DNA of 9,572 nucleotides from an uncultured bacterium (GTDB lineage: Bacteria > Cyanobacteriota > Vampirovibrionia > Gastranaerophilales > Gastranaerophilaceae). Of the stretch, positions 5,434-9,572 are shown piece after piece. The stretch spans positions 1-9,572 of the forward strand of contig USHE01000067.1 in the NCBI GenBank assembly GCA_900554385.1, read 5' to 3'. Within the stretch, counting starts at the first letter, position 1. The number at the start of each line of letters is the position of its first letter. Under the pieces are notes generated by a model. The model had not been told where the DNA came from and did not search any database. It saw only the letters and a program-made list of their open reading frames with translations. A program made the translations under genes and the position numbers.

Positions 5434-6600
5434 ATGTTGAAGAAATTCTTATTAGGTTTAATAGTTGCGGGGAGCATTTTCGGGCTATTTGCAGTGTATC
5501 AGTCTGATAAGCAGAATGAAGGAAAAACTGTTATTCAATACGCAAGCTGGGGTTCTAAGTCAGAAGTTGATATATTAAAACCTTTGCTTGTTGATTTTGA
5601 AATGGAAAATCCTGATTTAAAGGTTGAATTTATGCATATTCCGCAGAATTATTTTCAAAAAATTCACCTTTTGTTTGCGTCAAATACAGCTCCGGATGTG
5701 ATTTTTATTAACAATTTATATCTTCCTTTGTACGCAAATGCGGGAGTTTTGGAAAATCTGGATGACTATGATATTAACCAAAAGGACTTTTATAAAAAAT
5801 CATTAGATGCGTTGTCGTGGAAGGGTAAGCTTTATGCCGTGCCTCGGGATGTATCAAACCTTGTTATTTACTATAATAAAGAGATTTTTAAATCTGCGAA
5901 TCTTTCATATCCGAAAGAAAATTGGACAATGGACGAGTTTTTGCATATTGCAAAAATTTTGACAAAGCGTCCGAATGTTTTCGGGATAAGTTTTGAAGAA
6001 GATTCGTTGTTTTATTTGCCTTACTTGATGAGTGAGGGCGGAGGAATTTTGTCGGATGATTTGTCGAGAGAAATTATTGAAGATAGTAGTTCTCAAAGCG
6101 GATTAAAGTTTTATGCTAATTTAAGAAAAAAATATCATGTTGCACCTACAAAGTCAGAAAGTGCGAGTGCAACAATGGCGCAGATGTTTTTGCAGGGAAA
6201 GCTTGCTATGCATCTTTCGGGAAGGTGGCTTGTTCCTAAATACAGAGAAGAAGCTGTATTTGAATGGGATATTGTGCCGTTTCCCAAAGGTGCGTCTGGA
6301 AGTATAGTGCCGTTGGATGCTTCAGGCTGGGCGATTTCCAAAAACTCAAAACATAAGCAGGACGCATTCAGGCTTATCAAATTTTTATCTTCAAAAACCA
6401 GTATAGAAAAGCTTGCGGAAAGTGGATTGATTGTGCCAGCTCGCAAAGATTGTGCTTTTGTAATCGAAAATGACAAAAAGCCTAAAAACTCGCATGTATT
6501 TATTGATGTAATTCATACATCTAAACCAACTCCGGTGTCTGTGGATTATAATGTGTTAAACGATAAATTAAAAGAGAAAAATGAACGTTTGTTTAATTAA
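5434..6600 (+). CDS. Family-1 extracellular solute (sugar)-binding protein of an ABC importer, no transporter partners nearby
   Basis: The 388-residue protein belongs to the MalE/UgpB-like SBP_bac_1 family, which captures sugars or glycerol-phosphate-type ligands in the periplasm for an ABC importer. Family landmarks: APDVIFINN followed by YANAGVLENLDDY, AVPRDVSNLVIYYNKEIF, the WTMDEFLHIAKILTK helix, FLQGKLAMHLSGRW, and SGWAISKNSKHKQDAFRLIKFL. The N-terminus has a hydrophobic run (5-20) but no lipobox cysteine; cleavage after Ala20 or retention as a membrane anchor are both possible. It ends soon after the NDKLKEKNERLF segment, so it seems to lack the terminal helix many homologues have (about 20 residues). 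The ATG lies 7 bases after the preceding stop and has no strong ribosome site, which points to translational coupling with the 776-residue protein gene. No permease or ATPase gene follows, so ligand and partners cannot be told. Confidence 0.88.
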   Translation: MLKKFLLGLIVAGSIFGLFAVYQSDKQNEGKTVIQYASWGSKSEVDILKPLLVDFEMENPDLKVEFMHIPQNYFQKIHLLFASNTAPDVIFINNLYLPLYANAGVLENLDDYDINQKDFYKKSLDALSWKGKLYAVPRDVSNLVIYYNKEIFKSANLSYPKENWTMDEFLHIAKILTKRPNVFGISFEEDSLFYLPYLMSEGGGILSDDLSREIIEDSSSQSGLKFYANLRKKYHVAPTKSESASATMAQMFLQGKLAMHLSGRWLVPKYREEAVFEWDIVPFPKGASGSIVPLDASGWAISKNSKHKQDAFRLIKFLSSKTSIEKLAESGLIVPARKDCAFVIENDKKPKNSHVFIDVIHTSKPTPVSVDYNVLNDKLKEKNERLFN

Positions 6601-6668
6601 CTTTTTCCTGTCAAAAAGTTTGTCAAAATCGATATTTAAAGCGTTCATAATGTTTATTATAACGGTTA

Positions 6669-6892
6669 GCAGAAGTATTGATTACGCTGGAAATTATAGG
6701 GATTGTAGCAGCTATGACATTGCCGACAGTAGTGAATAAATACAAGAAAAAGAAAACAGTTACACGTTTGAAAAAGCTTATAGTGTAATAAATCAGGCTA
6801 TAAGCTGTTCAGAGGCTGATAATGGCGCGATGAGATATTGGTTTGTTAATAATCCCGTTGCAGAGGAAGATGCTTTTTTGCTTTTATGCTAA
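6669..6892 (+). pseudogene. Decayed type IV prepilin-like gene (frameshifted, N- and C-terminally eroded)
   Basis: This stretch has no long open frame, yet translated in two frames it gives a classic prepilin N-terminal helix. From 6669 the frame reads AEVLITLEIIGIVAAMTLPT, then VVNKYKKKKTVTRLKK. After the A-run 6771-6775 this frame soon stops (TAA 6786-6788), while the frame shifted by one base continues AYSVINQAISCSEADNGAMR and ends at TAA 6890-6892. One missing A in the run would rejoin them. Intact prepilins usually read FTLAEVLITLGIIG; here ACG and TTAGCA (T, LA) are separated by an extra G at 6665, and the usual Gly before IIG is Glu. Upstream AAAGCGTTC (6638-6646) could be the remains of KAF before the cleavage site. 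No start codon with a ribosome site fits, and the product stops after about 75 residues against a usual 130-200. It fills the gap between the binding-protein gene and rsmI. Confidence 0.8.
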
Positions 6893-6895
6893 ACT
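6887..6895 (+). promoter_or_regulatory. Possible extended -10 box of rsmI
   Basis: TGC followed by TAAACT ends 6 bases before the rsmI ATG, a spacing that would give a leaderless message. It overlaps the end of the prepilin remnant. The hexamer matches the -10 consensus at only four of six positions. Confidence 0.28.
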
Positions 6896-6901
6896 TTTAT
6901 T

Positions 6902-7714
6902 ATGATAGAATATGATTTTTATATAGTTCCGACTCCTATAGGAAATCTTGGAGATATTACGCAGCGCGCAATCGACGTTTTGAATAACGTTGATGTTATT
7001 GCATGCGAAGATATGAGGGTTACTCAAAAACTTCTCAACCATTTTGATATTAAAACTAAGTGTGTCTCGTATCATAAATTTAACGAAAAAGAACGTATCA
7101 ATTCCTTTGTTGAAATTTTAAAATCGGGTAAAAAAATGGCACTTGTATCTGATGCGGGAACTCCGTTGTTTTGTGATCCCGGGGCAGTAATTGTTGAGGA
7201 ACTGCGAAAAAATAATTTTAAGGTAACGTCACTTCCCGGGGCAAATGCGGTGGTTACGTTCCTTTCTCAAGTTCCGAGAGAAGATGAGGAATTTACGTTT
7301 GTAGGTTTTTTGCCGAAAACAAAATCGCAGATACTAGATATTTTAAAAAAGACTAAAACTAATGACGTTGTATTTTATGACTCTCCAAACAGGTTTATGG
7401 GTACTCTTGAGATTATAGAAGAATATAGTACTGATGCAAAAGTGGCTGTCGGACGTGAGCTTACAAAAGTTTTTGAAGAAGTCATAATAGATAATGTTTC
7501 AAATGTAATAAAATATTTTCAAGAACATCCGCTTAAGGGTGAAATTGTAGCCATGATTTACAGGGCATGCGAAAATTACGACGACGCTGATTTAGATGAG
7601 AAAATTGAGATTTTAAAAGCTAAAAATTATAAAGCAAAAGATATCTCTATAATACTTTCTTCTCTGTACGGAGTTAACAAAAATGACGTCTACAAGCGGG
7701 TTCTAGATAGTTGA
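6902..7714 (+). CDS. rsmI: 16S rRNA (cytidine-1402-2'-O)-methyltransferase RsmI
   Basis: RsmI uses S-adenosylmethionine to 2'-O-methylate C1402 of 16S rRNA in the decoding centre of the 30S subunit. The 270-residue protein shows the tetrapyrrole-methylase-type fold motifs of this family in order: VPTPIGNLGDIT (9-20), CEDMRVTQKLL (35-45; many homologues have AEDTR), SDAGTPLFCDPG (83-94), LPGANAV (111-117), FVGFLP (133-138), YDSPNRF and RELTKVFEE. A C-terminal helical part (about 225-270) is present, so the length is normal. The ATG at 6902 is the natural start because the family motif begins eight residues later; no Shine-Dalgarno is visible. The gene stands alone between the prepilin remnant and the bamA promoter. 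Confidence 0.96.
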   Translation: MIEYDFYIVPTPIGNLGDITQRAIDVLNNVDVIACEDMRVTQKLLNHFDIKTKCVSYHKFNEKERINSFVEILKSGKKMALVSDAGTPLFCDPGAVIVEELRKNNFKVTSLPGANAVVTFLSQVPREDEEFTFVGFLPKTKSQILDILKKTKTNDVVFYDSPNRFMGTLEIIEEYSTDAKVAVGRELTKVFEEVIIDNVSNVIKYFQEHPLKGEIVAMIYRACENYDDADLDEKIEILKAKNYKAKDISIILSSLYGVNKNDVYKRVLDS

Positions 7715-7738
7715 TTTGTATATAAATATTAAGTTTTT

Positions 7739-7750
7739 TACTTTAAAGTA
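7739..7750. promoter_or_regulatory. Perfect 12-bp palindrome in the bamA promoter, candidate operator
   Basis: TACTTTAAAGTA reads identically on both strands and lies 4 bases upstream of the extended -10 element of bamA, covering the -35 to spacer region. A dimeric regulator bound there would block or assist polymerase. In AT-rich DNA a palindrome of this size can arise by chance, and no second copy was noticed in the window. Confidence 0.35.
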
Positions 7751-7754
7751 TTTA

Positions 7755-7763
7755 TGATATAAT
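7755..7763 (+). promoter_or_regulatory. Extended -10 promoter of bamA
   Basis: TGA followed by a perfect TATAAT. The -35 region is only T-rich (TTTTTA at 17 bp), as expected for an extended -10 promoter. Transcription would start near 7770, leaving a leader of about 33 bases. It implies that bamA is transcribed independently of rsmI. Confidence 0.6.
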
Positions 7764-7787
7764 GTTTATACAAGAAGAAGATTTTTT

Positions 7788-7793
7788 AAGGGA
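7788..7793 (+). promoter_or_regulatory. Ribosome binding site supporting the TTG start of bamA
   Basis: AAGGGA lies 9 bases before the TTG codon at 7803-7805. No in-frame ATG is near; the signal peptide begins directly at this TTG, so the start is well supported. Confidence 0.5.
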
Positions 7794-7802
7794 TTAATTC
7801 TG

Positions 7803-9356
7803 TTGAAAGTTAATAATAAAATATATAAGCTTATAATAACTTTGCTGATTACTGCAATATACTGCCCTGTTACAGTTTATGCGGCAGACGGATTCTGGGG
7901 AGAAGAACAGGAGGCAAAGCCTGTTCAAGAAGCTCCTGCAGCTCTTTCTGCGCAGAAAAACGAAAAGATTTTAAAAGATGTTGAAATTCATGGCTTGAAT
8001 GTCCTTTCACCTGATTTGATAAAAGATAAAATTCATTTGAAAGCTGGTGATACATATAACCGCAATACTGTTCAGGCTGATTTAAGAAGTATATATGAAA
8101 CAGGTTATTTCAGTGAAAAAATGCGAGCAATTCCGGTTAATAATCCTGACGGAACTGTAACTTTAAAATTAATTCTTGAAGAAAATGCCCCCGTAACCGA
8201 TTTCACTATTGAAGGAAATACGGTTGTGTCAACAGAAGAAATCCTTACCCCGCTATTGGAAATGAAAGGTAAGCCGCAGAATATTGCGCAATTGAATGAT
8301 GCAATTTCCAAAATTCAGAATATATACACCTCAAAAGGTTATATTCTTGCCCGTGTATCTTCTGTAACCGATGACCCTGACGGAACGGTTAATATTGAGA
8401 TAAAAGAAGGTACGATTAATTCAATCGCGATTTCCGGTAACGAAAAAACAAAAGATTTTGTTATAGAACGAAATGTTCTCGTAGAGCCTGGCATGGTTTA
8501 TAATGAAAATCAGGTAAAGGAAGATCTCGTAAGATTATATGCTACTCAGGCATTTAAAGATGTAACAAGAGAGATTGAACCTTGTCCGGAAGATCCTGAT
8601 ACCTATAACATAACGATTAATGTTCAGGAGCAGCGTACAGCGAGTATATCTGTCGGCGGCGGTCTTGATTCCGTAACGGGTGTATTTGGTTCGCTTGGAA
8701 TTGCCGATAACAATTTCCGCGGAAGAAATCAAAGAGTTTCGTTGAATGGTTTGGTTGGTTCCGGTGTAATTTTGAACGATGCGTCTATCCAAAGACGTAT
8801 GAATATGCAGTTTGAACTTAGTTTCTTTGAACCTCATTTCTTAAATGCAGATACCTCTTTGATGAGCAAATTGTTCTTTAGAGATTTTGGAAGTTATCAA
8901 GTCCCTCTTGCTATTGAACGCAGAATTGGCGGAGAGGCGACTGTAGCTCACAGATTTAAGAAGAATAAAAATCTCACATCAACTTTCTCGCTCGGTGTTG
9001 AACATATTGACCTGCGAGAAGGTGATTTTGATAAAATTGCAGGTTTATTTAACAGATATAATGTTCCTATTTCGGAACGTGCAAACCAGTTAGAAGGCGG
9101 TTTGTTTATGTCTTTAAGTCCTGCGTTAATCTATGATACCCGAGAAGGCGGTGTAGTTACACGGAAGGGTACACTGGCAAGTTTAAGATTTTCTGAAGAT
9201 ATCGGCTTGATTGATTTTGACAAAACTCACGGTAAGCTTCAGGGTATGGTAAAACAATACATTCCTGTCGGTAAGAAGTCTTCTTTCTCTGTTATGGCAA
9301 AAGCAGGCGGAAAAATCCACGGCGACAATATGCCTGATGTATGGCTTATCGCTTAG
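7803..9356 (+). CDS. bamA: BamA/Omp85-family outer membrane assembly protein (main part, ends early at a frameshift)
   Basis: BamA inserts beta-barrel proteins into the outer membrane. The open frame has 517 residues. A signal peptide covers 1-27 (VYA followed by ADG). Three POTRA-like periplasmic repeats follow: about 54-129 (KDVEIHGLNVLSPDLIKDKI, YETGYFSEKM), 130-205 (FTIEGNTVVSTEEI, YTSKGYILARV) and 206-280 (IAISGNEKTKDFVIERNV, YATQAFKDVT). Three POTRAs match cyanobacterial Omp85 rather than the five of proteobacteria. The barrel starts near 281 (SISVGGGLDSVTGVFG, NNFRGRNQRVSL). Translation starts at TTG 7803 with AAGGGA upstream. The frame ends prematurely at TAG 9354-9356 because of an apparent one-base loss near 9341; the conserved LGGPYTIRGF motif and later strands continue in another frame to the window edge. 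Other Omp85 members (TamA, Toc75-like) are possible, but BamA is most likely. Confidence 0.88.
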   Translation: MKVNNKIYKLIITLLITAIYCPVTVYAADGFWGEEQEAKPVQEAPAALSAQKNEKILKDVEIHGLNVLSPDLIKDKIHLKAGDTYNRNTVQADLRSIYETGYFSEKMRAIPVNNPDGTVTLKLILEENAPVTDFTIEGNTVVSTEEILTPLLEMKGKPQNIAQLNDAISKIQNIYTSKGYILARVSSVTDDPDGTVNIEIKEGTINSIAISGNEKTKDFVIERNVLVEPGMVYNENQVKEDLVRLYATQAFKDVTREIEPCPEDPDTYNITINVQEQRTASISVGGGLDSVTGVFGSLGIADNNFRGRNQRVSLNGLVGSGVILNDASIQRRMNMQFELSFFEPHFLNADTSLMSKLFFRDFGSYQVPLAIERRIGGEATVAHRFKKNKNLTSTFSLGVEHIDLREGDFDKIAGLFNRYNVPISERANQLEGGLFMSLSPALIYDTREGGVVTRKGTLASLRFSEDIGLIDFDKTHGKLQGMVKQYIPVGKKSSFSVMAKAGGKIHGDNMPDVWLIA

Positions 9357-9572
9357 GTGGTCCTTATACTATCAGAGGTTTCAAAATGAGTGGTGTAGGT
9401 ACAGGTGATGCCTTTATCATGGGTTCTGCTGAATTTGCAACTCCTATTCCGTTCCTTGATAGAACAAGATTGGCGAAAAGAGTTAAATTCCTTGATAATG
9501 TAAGACTTACTGCATGGATGGATGCAGGTAAGATTTTTGACAGCACTCTTGCTGATACACTTTATGACAGAC
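9341..9572 (+). CDS. bamA: Continuation of the bamA beta-barrel in a shifted frame, cut by the window edge
   Basis: From 9341 the shifted frame reads MAYRLGGPYTIRGFKMSGVG and continues for 77 residues to the edge, including FIMGSAEFATPIPFLDR and VRLTAWMDAGKIFD. LGGPYTIRGF corresponds to the conserved (V/I)RG(F/Y) motif of barrel loop 6 in Omp85 proteins, and the following strands are typical of the C-terminal barrel. Base 9341 is shared by the last good codon of the upstream frame (GTA 9339-9341) and the ATG here, so one base (probably an A, GTAATG to GTATG) is missing. There is no ribosome site before this ATG, so it is not a separate gene. Whether the lesion is genuine or a read or assembly error cannot be told from the sequence. 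Confidence 0.85.
   Translation, partial: MAYRLGGPYTIRGFKMSGVGTGDAFIMGSAEFATPIPFLDRTRLAKRVKFLDNVRLTAWMDAGKIFDSTLADTLYDR

Noticed and set aside
6601..6618. CTTTTT...AAAAAG inverted repeat after the binding-protein stop codon, as a terminator
   Set aside because: Almost all A-U pairs and no U-run after it, so it would be unstable; the TGTCAAAA duplication beside it (6609 and 6621) is also probably chance.
6581..6740. Short plus-strand ORF from ATG 6581 overlapping the end of the binding-protein gene
   Set aside because: About 50 codons with no recognisable motif; it crosses the prepilin remnant out of frame, and the AEVLITL signature appears only in a different frame.
9364..9546. Minus-strand 60-codon frame at the window end
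   Set aside because: Lies antisense to the conserved bamA barrel sequence and shows no independent signal.

Overview
The window looks like an AT-rich chromosomal stretch from a Gram-negative bacterium, most likely the non-photosynthetic cyanobacterial sister group (Melainabacteria/Vampirovibrionia, perhaps Gastranaerophilales). This is an inference. It rests on an Omp85/BamA protein with only three POTRA domains (the cyanobacterial arrangement), a prepilin remnant of a style I associate with that group, low GC, and frequent absence of Shine-Dalgarno sites. No database search was possible. The region is mostly housekeeping; I see no phage, CRISPR, IS element, tRNA or rRNA.

Layout: (1) Minus strand, 1-773: a 3'-truncated panD (aspartate decarboxylase) lies downstream of speD/speH (S-adenosylmethionine decarboxylase), separated by an intrinsic terminator. 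Both are self-cleaving pyruvoyl enzymes. (2) 774-1024: a divergent regulatory region with a speD promoter, a hairpin-bearing speD leader and repeated TTTACA boxes. (3) Plus strand, 1025-2098: an orphan OmpR/PhoB-type response regulator and a small helix-turn-helix protein. (4) Minus strand, 2102-2992: era, convergent with the small regulator. (5) Plus strand, 3096-6600: a probable two-gene operon. Its first gene encodes a 776-residue envelope-spanning protein of unknown function (signal peptide, AMIN-like domain, Lys/Pro linker, membrane helix, long cytoplasmic part, C-terminal domain). Its second encodes a family-1 extracellular sugar-binding protein without permease genes. (6) 6601-6901: a decayed type IV prepilin pseudogene. 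(7) Plus strand, 6902-7714: rsmI. (8) Plus strand, 7803 to the window end: bamA/Omp85 with its own promoter, broken by an apparent single-base deletion near 9341 and running off the window.

How the parts fit: panD (coenzyme A) and speD (polyamines) are small-molecule biosynthesis; era and rsmI act on the small ribosomal subunit; the 776-residue protein, the binding protein, the pilin remnant and bamA belong to the envelope. The most interesting item is the 776-residue protein, whose layout recalls FimV/TspA-type polar hub proteins without obvious sequence identity. Also notable are the pilin pseudogene, the bamA frameshift, and several genes whose -10-like boxes sit 6-10 bases before the start codon, suggesting leaderless mRNAs.
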